Positions 33,196 through 42,152 of a stretch of DNA of 60,485 nucleotides are shown in pieces. Position 1 is the stretch's first letter. Every line of letters begins with the position of its first letter. Source of the stretch: an uncultured Phascolarctobacterium sp. (GTDB lineage Bacteria > Bacillota > Negativicutes > Acidaminococcales > Acidaminococcaceae); assembly GCA_900757795.1 (NCBI GenBank), contig CAAEPE010000054.1:1-60485 (forward strand), given 5' to 3'. The notes beneath the pieces were generated by a model. That model did not search any database. It was not told the origin of the DNA and saw only the letters and a program-made list of their open reading frames with translations. Position numbers and translations under genes: made by a program.

Positions 33196-34555
33196 TTGCT
33201 ACCAAGGCTGCGGGAACAATGCCGGAGCCGCCGAAAATCAATTTCACAGCAGCAGGAGCGTGAGCCAAAATTCCGGGGTTTGCGCCCATGCCATAACCAA
33301 CGCCGAGAGCGACTGCCACAATGGTCAGATTGCGCGGCGTTAATTTTTCTTTAGTGATAAGCTGAATACCGCTGACAACAATGCTGGAGAACATCATCAC
33401 GGCAGCACCGCCCAAAACGGATTGGGGCATAATGGAAACAAGCGCGCCCAATTTGGGAATTAAGCCGCAGAGAATCAAAAATACGCCGCCGGTTGCCAAA
33501 GCAAATCTGTTGACAACTTTGGTCATGGCAACCAAGCCTACGTTTTGACTGAAGGAAGTGTTGGGCAAAACGCCAAACAGTGCTGCAAAGCTGGAGCCGA
33601 TACCGTCGCAGATAACGCCGCCGGACAATTCTTTATCAGTAGCCTCGCGGTTTAAACCGCCTTCCATAACGCCGGAAATATCGCCAACAGTTTCTACTGC
33701 CGTAACAATAAACATAATGCCTACGGGAATAATAGCGCGCATATCAAAAACAATATCCACGGGCATAAACTCCGGTACGGCAAACCATCCGGCCTGCGCC
33801 ACCTTATCCCAATTTAAAACCCAGGATTTAGTAAATTCCACGCCTTTAGCCGTAACACCGGTAGTCGGCAGCGTCAAACCCATCACAAAGGCAGCCGCAT
33901 AACCGGCAATAATGCCGAACAAAATAGAAGAAGAGCTCAAAAAGCCTTTCGTACCATGTTTGAAAAATAAAATTACGATTAAAACAAAAAGACCCAAACC
34001 CAAATTTTCCGCAGAACCGAAATCATTGGTTTTAAAACCGCCGCCGAAAGAATTAATGCCAACTGCAATCAACGATAAACCTATTGACAGTACAACCGTT
34101 CCTGTTACTACAGCCGGGAAGAAGCGACGCAAAGGTTTAAGGAAAAATCCCAAAATACCCTCAAAAATACCGCCGATAATAGACGCGCCCATAATAGCGC
34201 CGTATGCTGCAATACCACTTCCCATAGTTGCTACAACACTGCTGAAAACACCGATAAAGCCAGAGCTGGTACCCATAATAATAGGCACCTTGCCACCGCA
34301 GGGACCGATACTGTACAACTGTACTAAGGTTACAATACCGGCAATAATCATAGCATTTTGCAGCAAGCTAATCTGTAAATCAACAAAATCCTTACCACCC
34401 ATAATGCCGCAAGCACCGCCGATAATCAAAAGTGGTGTCAAATTGCCTACGAACATTGCCAAAACATGCTGTAAGCCTAAAGGAATCGCCTGTCCCAAAG
34501 GCATTTTGCCTTCAAAACTATATGCTTCCTTGGAAAGATTGACAAATTTTGACAT
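33164..34555 (-). CDS. Xanthine/uracil permease (NCS2 family)
   Basis: The 463-residue membrane protein has about 14 transmembrane segments. NCS2 signatures are visible: GTSSGFIGVFSSVVATMG and the Q/N-x-G-x-x-x-x-T-like motif region NVGLVAMTKVVNRFA. With the adjacent hydroxylase, it probably imports xanthine or another purine. The ATG at 34555 has GGAGG seven bases upstream; a start five codons earlier is not supported. It is transcribed from its own promoter at about 34590-34618. Confidence 0.92.
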   Translation of the reverse strand: MSKFVNLSKEAYSFEGKMPLGQAIPLGLQHVLAMFVGNLTPLLIIGGACGIMGGKDFVDLQISLLQNAMIIAGIVTLVQLYSIGPCGGKVPIIMGTSSGFIGVFSSVVATMGSGIAAYGAIMGASIIGGIFEGILGFFLKPLRRFFPAVVTGTVVLSIGLSLIAVGINSFGGGFKTNDFGSAENLGLGLFVLIVILFFKHGTKGFLSSSSILFGIIAGYAAAFVMGLTLPTTGVTAKGVEFTKSWVLNWDKVAQAGWFAVPEFMPVDIVFDMRAIIPVGIMFIVTAVETVGDISGVMEGGLNREATDKELSGGVICDGIGSSFAALFGVLPNTSFSQNVGLVAMTKVVNRFALATGGVFLILCGLIPKLGALVSIMPQSVLGGAAVMMFSSIVVSGIQLITKEKLTPRNLTIVAVALGVGYGMGANPGILAHAPAAVKLIFGGSGIVPAALVAIILNIVLPQD

Positions 34556-34588
34556 ATAAACAACCTCCAAAAATTTCTGATAGTCTTT

Positions 34589-34618
34589 ATTTTAGCGTAT
34601 GTCCCCTTCATCTGTAAA
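34589..34618 (-). promoter_or_regulatory. Promoter of the purine permease gene
   Basis: On the minus strand TTTACA (34613-34618) is separated by 18 bp from TAAAAT (34589-34594). The leader is short and no purine riboswitch fold could be recognised in it. Confidence 0.5.
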
Positions 34619-34693
34619 GATTTTTACGCGCAAAAAGTGAAGATTTTAAGCAAAAGTATTTTTAACGTTCATATTCTATTTTTATCTTTCCGG

Positions 34694-35644
34694 TTAAGCT
34701 TTTGCAGCTCGTACTTGAATAAGCTGTGCTGCAATAGAAACGGCTATCTCAGCAGGAGTTTCGCTGCCAATCTGCAGCCCGATAGGCGTGGTAATTCTCA
34801 TCAGCTGCTCATCCGTATAACCTTCTGCAAGCAGTGCCTGCCGCGCCATTTTCGCTTTATTTTTGCTGCCCATAATGCCAATATAGCCTACGGAAGTATG
34901 AAGCAAAAACCGCTCGCAGTTTGCGTCATGCTCGTGACCCCGCGTCATCACCACGGCGTAATCATTGGCACGCGGCGTGCAGACTTCGTGCAGGCAGCAA
35001 AAATCTGCTTGCTTAACCAATGCCGCTGCGGGAAATACTTCAACGTCAGCAAATTCTGCGCGATCGTCAAAAACCGCGCAGCGAAAACCTAAATGGCAGA
35101 GCAGCGGCACTAGCTCTCGCGCCACATGACCAGCGCCAAAAACATAGACCGTACCGTCATAAGAGTGCTGCTCCGCGAAATATTTTTTACCGTCCAACTC
35201 AATTAAACCACTGCGTTTTTTGAGCGGCAAAAAATTTTCAATTTGTATTTGACCTTCTCCCAAGGGCAGCATCAGCCACCACGGCTTATTTTCTGCCAGC
35301 TTGGCTAAAATTTTTTCTGCCAAGGCAATTGCACAGGCGCCGTCCAAATAGCAAAACTGCAAGCTGCAGGAACCGCCGCAGGCCATTCCGGCAGCAGGCG
35401 ATAAATCGTAAGCTTTAAGAAAGCTTTGCCGAGTAGTGCAAGCTAAATTTTTTTGCGCTTCGCAAATTGCGGCGTACTCCATACTGCCGCCGCCGATAGT
35501 GCCGCAAACCAAGCCTTGCTTATTCACCAGCATGTACGCTCCGCTGCCGCGGGGCGTGGAGCCTTCGCTTTCAATCAAAGCAACTAAATAACAAGCATTT
35601 TTCTCTGTTGCCTGTATTTTTATTTGTTCAACTAAATTTTTCAT
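34694..35644 (-). CDS. XdhC/CoxI-family molybdenum hydroxylase accessory protein
   Basis: The 316-residue protein has an N-terminal XdhC/CoxI domain (ALIESEGSTPRGSGAYMLV, GTIGGGSMEYAA) and a C-terminal Rossmann domain with VYVFGAGHVARELVPL and TRGHEHDANCE. Family members deliver or sulfurate the cofactor of xanthine-dehydrogenase-type enzymes. The start at 35644 is eight bases after the YqeB gene, with only a weak AAAGGA-like site 17 bases upstream, suggesting coupling to the upstream gene. An open extension further upstream is not supported. Confidence 0.88.
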   Translation of the reverse strand: MKNLVEQIKIQATEKNACYLVALIESEGSTPRGSGAYMLVNKQGLVCGTIGGGSMEYAAICEAQKNLACTTRQSFLKAYDLSPAAGMACGGSCSLQFCYLDGACAIALAEKILAKLAENKPWWLMLPLGEGQIQIENFLPLKKRSGLIELDGKKYFAEQHSYDGTVYVFGAGHVARELVPLLCHLGFRCAVFDDRAEFADVEVFPAAALVKQADFCCLHEVCTPRANDYAVVMTRGHEHDANCERFLLHTSVGYIGIMGSKNKAKMARQALLAEGYTDEQLMRITTPIGLQIGSETPAEIAVSIAAQLIQVRAAKA

Positions 35645-35652
35645 AACGCACT

Positions 35653-36474
35653 TTAATTTTCCTTTTGCATAGCGTACTGGCATACCAGTTCCAGAACGCT
35701 GCCCGCAATACATCTTGCCTTATCGGAAATCGTAAAACAGTTGGCAAGCTCTTCTTGACGCGGATCAATATCGGCAATTTTAAAGCCCTTAGTAACCCAA
35801 AAGCCCTCACGAATTATGCCGCGAATAATTCCACTCAAGGTTGCGGCAACAGGCGTGACCTTGCCTGCCGCATCAGTTATTTCGGCAATCAGCTGTCCTT
35901 TTTCTACGATATCGCCGATATCCTGCACAATATGCAGTCTGCCCTCCGCTTCGGCGTGCAGCACTCTTTCTTTGCCAAAACCGGCAATAATTCCAGGCAC
36001 ACCACTATTAGGAGCAGCGCTGCCTTTTTTTATTATGCGCCCTAAATTATGGCCGCGTTTAGTTTCTACCACAGCATGCACATCTTTTCCTGCGGCGAAG
36101 CCTGGGCCTAACGCAATGGTCAAAGGCGCCATAGCCATATTAGTACCAAGATTTTTCTTAGCGATAATAGCGTCCACTACTACATCCGGCGACAAAGTTT
36201 TTACGCAGGCAGCAGCTTCATCTACTAAAATCGGCACCTGCCCCTGCTGCCATACGGACACAGCTTCGCTCAAAGTATTTATGCGCACGCCCGTCATATT
36301 CTCCACAGTTATCTTACCACTATAAACTGCCTCGCACAAAGCAACCTGCCGTCTGATTGCAGCAGGCTGTGCACATTCTAAAACCAAAGGCGCAAAGCCT
36401 GCGCTCCACAGGCGGTGAATAACACCCGTTGCCAAGTCACCGCCGCCGCGGACAATGATTCGTAAATTATGCAT
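35653..36474 (-). CDS. yqeB: YqeB/EF2563-type selenium-dependent hydroxylase protein
   Basis: The 273-residue protein begins RIIVRGGGDLATGVIHRLW, a Rossmann start typical of EF2563-family proteins. A middle part with VDAIIAKKNLGTNMAMAPLTIALGPGF and VVETKRGHNLG follows. The family co-occurs with SelD and molybdenum hydroxylases and is thought to help form the selenium-containing cofactor; the exact step is unknown. AGAGGTG precedes the ATG. Confidence 0.88.
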   Translation of the reverse strand: MHNLRIIVRGGGDLATGVIHRLWSAGFAPLVLECAQPAAIRRQVALCEAVYSGKITVENMTGVRINTLSEAVSVWQQGQVPILVDEAAACVKTLSPDVVVDAIIAKKNLGTNMAMAPLTIALGPGFAAGKDVHAVVETKRGHNLGRIIKKGSAAPNSGVPGIIAGFGKERVLHAEAEGRLHIVQDIGDIVEKGQLIAEITDAAGKVTPVAATLSGIIRGIIREGFWVTKGFKIADIDPRQEELANCFTISDKARCIAGSVLELVCQYAMQKEN

Positions 36475-36481
36475 AAATTGT

Positions 36482-37180
36482 TCACCTCTTACCGCGAAGC
36501 CATATTTTTTCTTTAGCTACGCCATGTTCTAGCAATATATCTTGCAAGGCTTGTACATGTGCTTTTTCAGCTACATCACATTTATTTAAAGCCACGTAAA
36601 AATCTCTGGCGCAGACATTTTTTCTGCTGCCTTGCTCGCTTAGAATTAACTTCGCCAATTTATTTTCGTCCAGCAAAAAATTACATTCACTAGCAAAAAT
36701 ATGCTTAGCTAACTGCCAGCGAAAGCAGGCTTCCCCTATGGTTTTTCCCAAAGCGTCCATGCCAACTACGGCAATTACAATATCGCTTGCCGACAGCAGC
36801 ACCGGTTCATGTTCGGCAGGAATTTTGCAGGGCATTTGCTTGGCGCCATCTGCCTCCACCAACACAATATCGCTGGCAGCTACAGCTCGCTCCAACAAAA
36901 AAGCAGAAGGCGCTGTTAATTTATTCGTCCCCTGCTCCAAATTTCCAATAACAGCATATGTGCCCTGCTGCCACAAGGCTTCCATTTGCCTTGTATTTCT
37001 TGCCAAACTATTTTCTTTCGGCTTCCAAATATGCGTAGTAGTCATAACTACGGTTTTTCTGCCTTGGGCAGCAAAGAACTGCGCCAGCTCGTACATAATA
37101 GTAGTTTTTCCGCCGCCGCCTACAAGAGAAATGATATGCTTTTTTTCATCTTTTACAAAACTCCAAGGACAGGAATACAT
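36482..37180 (-). CDS. yqeC: YqeC-type selenium-dependent hydroxylase accessory protein
   Basis: The 232-residue protein is P-loop containing: IISLVGGGGKTTIMYELA near residue 16, then VMTTTHIWKP and LVEADGAKQMPCKIPAEHEPV. This is the putative YqeC family linked to selenium-dependent molybdenum hydroxylases. Its TGA lies eight bases before the yqeB start. It probably forms one operon with yqeB and the XdhC/CoxI gene. Confidence 0.88.
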   Translation of the reverse strand: MYSCPWSFVKDEKKHIISLVGGGGKTTIMYELAQFFAAQGRKTVVMTTTHIWKPKENSLARNTRQMEALWQQGTYAVIGNLEQGTNKLTAPSAFLLERAVAASDIVLVEADGAKQMPCKIPAEHEPVLLSASDIVIAVVGMDALGKTIGEACFRWQLAKHIFASECNFLLDENKLAKLILSEQGSRKNVCARDFYVALNKCDVAEKAHVQALQDILLEHGVAKEKIWLRGKR

Positions 37181-37244
37181 ATCAAACTCCCAAGATTATT
37201 GTATGAATGTTTTACTTAATTTTTTCACTAAAAATATCAGCGCG

Positions 37245-37748
37245 TTATAAATTTTGCAGCCTGTTTTTAAGCTGCCACGCCAGTAATGTGCCGATTATTC
37301 CCGTAAGCACCTGCGGTACGCTCATGGCAAAAATAATCGTGCTGCGCAAAACCGGATTATGTATCTCTAAAAACCATAACACTAGCCAAGCGGCAGCCAG
37401 CATTACTACACCCTTGCACAAGGGCGGCACCAGCAGCTCTAAAAATTTTTTACCAGCAAAAATAAAATTTGTCAAAACAAAAAGTATATTTCCCAGCCAA
37501 ACCACGGGGATTAACAACGGCAAAGCCAGCTGACCTTGAGCATAAGCTGTTAGTGGCAAAAAAATACTCAAAAGCACCGCTGTCATCTTGCCATTGAGCT
37601 TCAAGGTCAGCACCAGCATCATATGCACTAATGAACCAATGAGAAAAGTACTTACAGGCAGTGGCAGCGGAATCAGCAGCCGCAGGCTCTGCAAAGCCAG
37701 CGCTAAAGCTATCAGCAGTGCCCCTCGTACCATATTTCTGTGCTTCAT
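37245..37748 (-). CDS. ECF transporter S component-like membrane protein
   Basis: The 167-residue protein has about six hydrophobic segments. The N-terminus MVRGALLIALALALQSLRLL resembles the Ala-rich start of ECF S components, which bind vitamins or metals and use a shared EcfAAT module. The start overlaps the stop of the aminotransferase-like gene (TAATG). No EcfA or EcfT genes are nearby. The ligand is unknown; the neighbouring genes (molybdenum hydroxylase accessories, aminotransferase homologue) do not fix it. Confidence 0.72.
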   Translation of the reverse strand: MKHRNMVRGALLIALALALQSLRLLIPLPLPVSTFLIGSLVHMMLVLTLKLNGKMTAVLLSIFLPLTAYAQGQLALPLLIPVVWLGNILFVLTNFIFAGKKFLELLVPPLCKGVVMLAAAWLVLWFLEIHNPVLRSTIIFAMSVPQVLTGIIGTLLAWQLKNRLQNL

Positions 37749-38623
37749 TATTTAGCAGGACATTCCTTAACAACAAATTCGGTGTAAGCCTTTTGCAGTT
37801 TAGCTGTCAATTCTCCCAGCTTGCCGCCATTGACAAAGCCGCGGTCAATTTTAGTTACCGGCATAAACTCACAGCGGGGTCCGCACAAAAACGCTTCGTC
37901 TGCTTTTAAAGCAAATTCCTTATCAAAGGGACGCTCAATAATCTGCAAATCCAAATCCTTGGCAAGACGCTCCATCAGCAAACGACGAACAACATTTTTA
38001 TGAATAAAATTATTTTCCGGATGCGTCCACAGTACTCCGTCCTTATATACAAAGAAACTTGCTTCCGTACTTTCGGTAATTTTGCCGTCGCGTACAAACA
38101 GAGCGTCAAAAGCGCGGCTAACAGTTGCTTTTTGCTTAGCTACAACCTCCGGCAGTCTGTTTAAAGTATTAACGTCACAGCGAGACCAACGCTCGTCCTT
38201 TTCCGTAATAACATTTACGCCCTTAGCGCGTTTTTCAGCTAAGGCTGCGCGGTCAACAGGTACGGCAAACATAGTCAAGCGCGGTACAGAAGGCTCCGGA
38301 TAGGCTAAGCCATAGGGAGCGCTGCCGCGGGTAATCTGCGTATAAATTTCGCAGTCCTGCATACCGGTAGCTTCAATAAGGCTTTCGTGAAATTCAACCA
38401 ACTCTTCAATCATATATACGCCGGGAATTTTTACGGAAATAACCGAATCAAAAAGATTATTCATCAGTGGCAGCAGCGCAAAGCAACGGCCGTTATATAC
38501 GGGCACCAATTCAAAAACGCCGTCACCAAAATTATGGCCGCGGTCGTTGACATCTACAAAAGCTTCCTCCATAGGCATAATTTCGCCGTCGATAAGCACC
38601 AAGTTTTCCTTAATTTCGCTCAT
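37748..38623 (-). CDS. Class IV aminotransferase homologue lacking the catalytic lysine
   Basis: The 291-residue protein resembles D-alanine aminotransferase and PabC: DRGHNFGDGVFELVPVYNGR at the start, RCDVNTLNRLPEVVAKQKA around residues 148-166, FVRDGKITESTEASFF and THPENNFI. The position that holds the PLP Schiff-base lysine (CDIKSLN in Bacillus D-amino acid transaminase, IKHLNRL in PabC) is Asn152 (codon AAT at 38168-38170). Other PLP-site elements remain, so it may bind PLP or another ligand without transaminating. The ATG at 38623 follows GGAGG. Cotranscribed with the ECF S component. Confidence 0.87.
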   Translation of the reverse strand: MSEIKENLVLIDGEIMPMEEAFVDVNDRGHNFGDGVFELVPVYNGRCFALLPLMNNLFDSVISVKIPGVYMIEELVEFHESLIEATGMQDCEIYTQITRGSAPYGLAYPEPSVPRLTMFAVPVDRAALAEKRAKGVNVITEKDERWSRCDVNTLNRLPEVVAKQKATVSRAFDALFVRDGKITESTEASFFVYKDGVLWTHPENNFIHKNVVRRLLMERLAKDLDLQIIERPFDKEFALKADEAFLCGPRCEFMPVTKIDRGFVNGGKLGELTAKLQKAYTEFVVKECPAK

Positions 38624-38712
38624 TTTTCTTCCTCCATTTATTTTGTCAGCTATACACAAGAATATTTTTCTTTTTCTTCACGATATGCAAGTAAAAATCT
38701 TGTCTAAAATAT

Positions 38713-38753
38713 TGTATAATAAATTAGTATCGTGACAATATGATTATTATACA
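38713..38753. promoter_or_regulatory. Divergent promoter dyad, two TGTATAATAA half-sites
   Basis: TGTATAATAA (38713-38722) and its exact reverse complement (38744-38753) are 21 bp apart. Each contains a TATAAT -10 element pointing outward, one towards the antiporter and one towards the aminotransferase homologue. The minus promoter has TTGCCA 18 bp upstream; the plus -35 is weak. The symmetry may also be an operator. Confidence 0.45.
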
Positions 38754-38825
38754 CCAAACAGATTGCTTTTGGCAAAAATTGTTCTGCGGTGCTTATCATA
38801 AATTATCATTTAAAGGAGTTCGTTT

Positions 38826-41135
38826 ATGAGTCATTTACCAACTATTATCACCGATTTGGCGATGATTTTGCTCGTCGCCGGTGTGACTACTCTTTTGTTT
38901 AAAAAAATCAATCAGCCGCTGGTTTTAGGCTATATTATCGCCGGCTTTATCACCGGCCCCAATTTCGTTTTCTTTCCAACCGTTGCCGACAAGGTAAACG
39001 TGCAGGCGTGGTCAGAAATCGGCGTTATTTTTTTGCTTTTTGCTTTAGGCTTGGAATTCAGCTTTTATAAATTGAAAAAAGTCGGAAGTACAGCTTTTGT
39101 TTCTACGGCTATCATTATTTTCTGTATGATTTTCGTAGGCTACGGTGTGGGTCAACTGCTCGGCTGGAGCCATATGGACAGTATTTTTCTCGGCGGTATG
39201 CTTTCCATGTCCTCCACTGCTATTATCATCAAAGCCTTTGATGATTTAAATCTGCGCAGCAAAAGCTTTACCGAAGTTGTTTTTGGCGTATTGATAGTAG
39301 AAGATATCGCCGGCATTGCTATGATGGTTATTTTATCCACCATTGCGGTAGCTACCAGTGGCATTTCCACTACGGAGCTGCTTATGAGCGTAGCACGCTT
39401 AATTTTCTTCTTAGTATTATGGTTTGTGCTTGGAATGTACCTTGTGCCCAGCTTTTTCAAGCGCGCCAACAAGCTGATGAATGACGAGACTTTGGTAGTT
39501 ATCTCTATCGGTCTTTGCTTAGGTATGGTATTTATTGCTACTCAATTAGGATTTTCTTCCGCTTTAGGCGCTTTTATTATGGGCTCTTTGATTGCTGAAG
39601 CTCCCAACGCCGAGCATATCGAGCATTTAATCGCGCCTATCAAAAACCTTTTCGGCGCTGTCTTTTTCGTTTCCGTCGGCATGATGGTTAATCCTGCGCT
39701 TTTAGCTAACTACGCCGTACCGGTAATGGTACTGGTAGCCACAACTATTCTTGGTCAAATGTTTTTTGCAACCTGCGGTATACTTGCTGCCGGACAAAAA
39801 CTGAAAACTGCCGTGCTCTGCGGCTTCAGCTTAACTCAAATTGGTGAATTTTCCTTTATTTTGGCATCTTTAGGCACAAGTTTAGGCGTAACCAGTGATT
39901 TTCTCTATCCCATTATCGTAGCCGTATCGGTTATCACCACCTTTACTACGCCCTTTTTCATCAACGCCGCCGAGCCAGCTTACGCTAAGCTGGAAGCTAT
40001 CCTGCCGCACCGTTTCCTCAGCTGGCTGGAACGCTACACGGATAATAACGACAGCAAAAACGATCAAGACTGGAAAAATTATCTGCAAATTTATATTTTA
40101 CACCTAGTAATTTATTCCACGCTGCTGTTAGCTATTATTTTAGGAGCAACACTTTATCTGCTGCCCTATTTGCAAAACACTTTACAGCTTATTTACGCTA
40201 ATTGGCTGGCTGCCGGTATAACTATTTTATTTATGGCGCCAATCTTGCGCGCCATTTTAATCAACCACGCCGAAAACACGGAGCTGTTTGCTATTCTTTG
40301 GTTTAAAAAGCGTTCCAACCATTTGCCGCTGTTAATTTTAGTTTTAGGCAAGGTTGTTAGCGCCACCATGGCTCTGTATTTTGTTATCCACAATATTATC
40401 GGTCTGCACGGACTTATCGCCTTTTTAGTTATGCTAGTTACTGCTTATTTAATCGCGTCCTCTGACTGGCTTATGGGCGAATATCTGCGTATTGAATCGC
40501 GTTTTCTAGTAAATCTTAATGAAAAGCACATGCGTAAGCACCGCGAAATTGAAGGCGCGCAGAAAGCAGACCAAGGTAATTGGTTTGACGAAGAATTGCA
40601 GCTTGCTTGTTATCAGGTAGACGACGACTCGCCTGTTATCGGTCAAACTATGAAAAAATTAGCTATGCGCCAATTATACGGCTGCAACGTTCTGCAAATT
40701 GAAACTGCTGCAGCAACTATCGATATGCCTGGCGGCGAGCAAATCATCACCAAGGGTTCCCGGCTTTTACTAATCGGCACAACGAGCCAGTTTAAAATTT
40801 TTGACGCCGCTATTATTCAGCTTAAGCTAAAAATACAGCGTTTAGAAGAAGCTAAAACACTACGTCAATTTATGCTGGACGGCAGCAAAACTAAACCTGA
40901 ACAACAATTTAAGTCTGTCGCCATTACGATTGACAAGCATTCTCCTCTTTTAGGCGCTACCTTAAAGGCTGCTAATCTGCGTCACAAATGGAGCTGCTTA
41001 GTAATTGGTTTAGAACGCGGTGCATTTACTATAACTAATCCCAACGTTGATTTGGTTTTTGAAAAAAATGATTTGCTTTGGATTTTAGGCAAACAAAAAA
41101 TGATTAACACCTTAATCAGAGAAGAAATTTTATAA
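38826..41135 (+). CDS. Kef-type cation:proton antiporter (CPA2) with TrkA-C domains
   Basis: The 769-residue protein has an N-terminal CPA2 membrane domain of about 12 segments (LVLGYIIAGFITGPN, FALGLEFSFYKLKK, GGMLSMSSTAIIIKAFDD). A longer hydrophobic C-terminal membrane part follows (about 415-560), then two TrkA-C-like regulatory domains (about 590-670 and 695-769) with VIGQTMKKLAMR and LLGATLKAANLR. There is no NAD-binding TrkA-N domain, unlike KefB/KefC. It probably exports K+ or Na+ in exchange for protons. AAAGGAG precedes the ATG. Confidence 0.9.
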   Translation: MSHLPTIITDLAMILLVAGVTTLLFKKINQPLVLGYIIAGFITGPNFVFFPTVADKVNVQAWSEIGVIFLLFALGLEFSFYKLKKVGSTAFVSTAIIIFCMIFVGYGVGQLLGWSHMDSIFLGGMLSMSSTAIIIKAFDDLNLRSKSFTEVVFGVLIVEDIAGIAMMVILSTIAVATSGISTTELLMSVARLIFFLVLWFVLGMYLVPSFFKRANKLMNDETLVVISIGLCLGMVFIATQLGFSSALGAFIMGSLIAEAPNAEHIEHLIAPIKNLFGAVFFVSVGMMVNPALLANYAVPVMVLVATTILGQMFFATCGILAAGQKLKTAVLCGFSLTQIGEFSFILASLGTSLGVTSDFLYPIIVAVSVITTFTTPFFINAAEPAYAKLEAILPHRFLSWLERYTDNNDSKNDQDWKNYLQIYILHLVIYSTLLLAIILGATLYLLPYLQNTLQLIYANWLAAGITILFMAPILRAILINHAENTELFAILWFKKRSNHLPLLILVLGKVVSATMALYFVIHNIIGLHGLIAFLVMLVTAYLIASSDWLMGEYLRIESRFLVNLNEKHMRKHREIEGAQKADQGNWFDEELQLACYQVDDDSPVIGQTMKKLAMRQLYGCNVLQIETAAATIDMPGGEQIITKGSRLLLIGTTSQFKIFDAAIIQLKLKIQRLEEAKTLRQFMLDGSKTKPEQQFKSVAITIDKHSPLLGATLKAANLRHKWSCLVIGLERGAFTITNPNVDLVFEKNDLLWILGKQKMINTLIREEIL

Positions 41136-41153
41136 AATTAAATTTTTCTTTGC

Positions 41154-42149
41154 TTACTTAATTATGCCCTGCCTGCGCAAATTCTTGATGCTTTCTTCCA
41201 TTGTGAGCATACCTACGCGCGTCCCCGTCTGCAAAAACGATTGCAGCTGATAGCTTTTGCCTTCGCGAATTAAATTGCGCACAGCGTCCGTAGCTAACAG
41301 CAATTCAAAAGCCGCCACGCGGTCACAGCCATCCAGCCGCGGCAGTAATCGCTGACAGGCTACGGCTTGTAAGCATTCTGCCAGTTGACTGCGAACCTGC
41401 TGCTGATTTTCTGCCTGCATATCTAAAATGCGGTTAATACTGCTGACTACGTCGCCAGTATGCAGCGTAGCTAAAACAAGATGGCCTGTTTCTGCCGCAG
41501 TCAGAGCTATGCCTACGGTTTCGCTGTCTCGCAGCTCGCCGACTAAAATTACGTCTGGGTCCTCCCGCAGAGCGCTGCGCAAACCGCTGGCAAAGCTTTT
41601 AGTGTCTCCACCTATCTCCCGCTGATGAATCAATGCTTTACCAACAGGATAAAGATATTCAATTGGATCTTCTAAGGTCACTACATGAACAGCACGCGTG
41701 CTGTTCATTTTTTGTATTAGCGCAGCTAAAGTAGTGCTTTTACCACTGCCAGTGGGGCCGCCAATTAATACTAAGCCGTTGCTTAAATCGGTGACTTCAC
41801 ATAACGGGATAGGCAAGCCTAAATCACTACATTTAGGTATTACGCGGTGTAGTAATCGAATAGCCAAAGCATATTGTCCCTGCTGCCGAAAAATATTAAT
41901 GCGATACCGTTCCTGCTGCCAACTCCAAGCGCAATCTACCTCGCCATATTTTTCTAAAGCTTCTATGGTAGTTGGCGGAAGTTGGGAAATAAATTGCTGT
42001 ATTTGCTGCGTATTTATAACATCAGTATTTGCACCACAGCGCAAAAGCCGTAGGCTTCCCTGCAACCGTATAATAGGTGCAACGCCAACAGTTAAATGTA
42101 AATCAGAAGCTCCTTGGGCACGCGCTTCCTGCAAAAATTTATGTATCAT
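41154..42149 (-). CDS. pilT: Type IV pilus retraction ATPase PilT
   Basis: The 331-residue protein has Walker A GPTGSGKSTTLAALI (about residues 128-142), Asp box VVTLEDPIEYLY, Walker B region DPDVILVGELRDSETV and HTGDVVSSINRILDM, all typical of PilT. It drives pilus retraction and DNA uptake or twitching. It follows the PilB-like gene by three bases. Its 3' end nearly abuts the convergent antiporter gene (18 bp). Confidence 0.92.
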   Translation of the reverse strand: MIHKFLQEARAQGASDLHLTVGVAPIIRLQGSLRLLRCGANTDVINTQQIQQFISQLPPTTIEALEKYGEVDCAWSWQQERYRINIFRQQGQYALAIRLLHRVIPKCSDLGLPIPLCEVTDLSNGLVLIGGPTGSGKSTTLAALIQKMNSTRAVHVVTLEDPIEYLYPVGKALIHQREIGGDTKSFASGLRSALREDPDVILVGELRDSETVGIALTAAETGHLVLATLHTGDVVSSINRILDMQAENQQQVRSQLAECLQAVACQRLLPRLDGCDRVAAFELLLATDAVRNLIREGKSYQLQSFLQTGTRVGMLTMEESIKNLRRQGIIK

Positions 42150-42152
42150 TTG

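Noticed and set aside
33912..34559. Plus-strand 215-residue open frame opposite the purine permease
   Set aside because: Lysine/proline/isoleucine-rich shadow of a membrane-protein gene; no ribosome site or family.
34556..34693. Purine riboswitch before the permease gene
   Set aside because: No conserved three-way junction core could be recognised; an ordinary promoter is visible.
37136..37180. Frameshift or split gene between YqeC and the ECF S component
   Set aside because: Both frames have their own start and ribosome site and intact family motifs, with a normal 64-bp gap.
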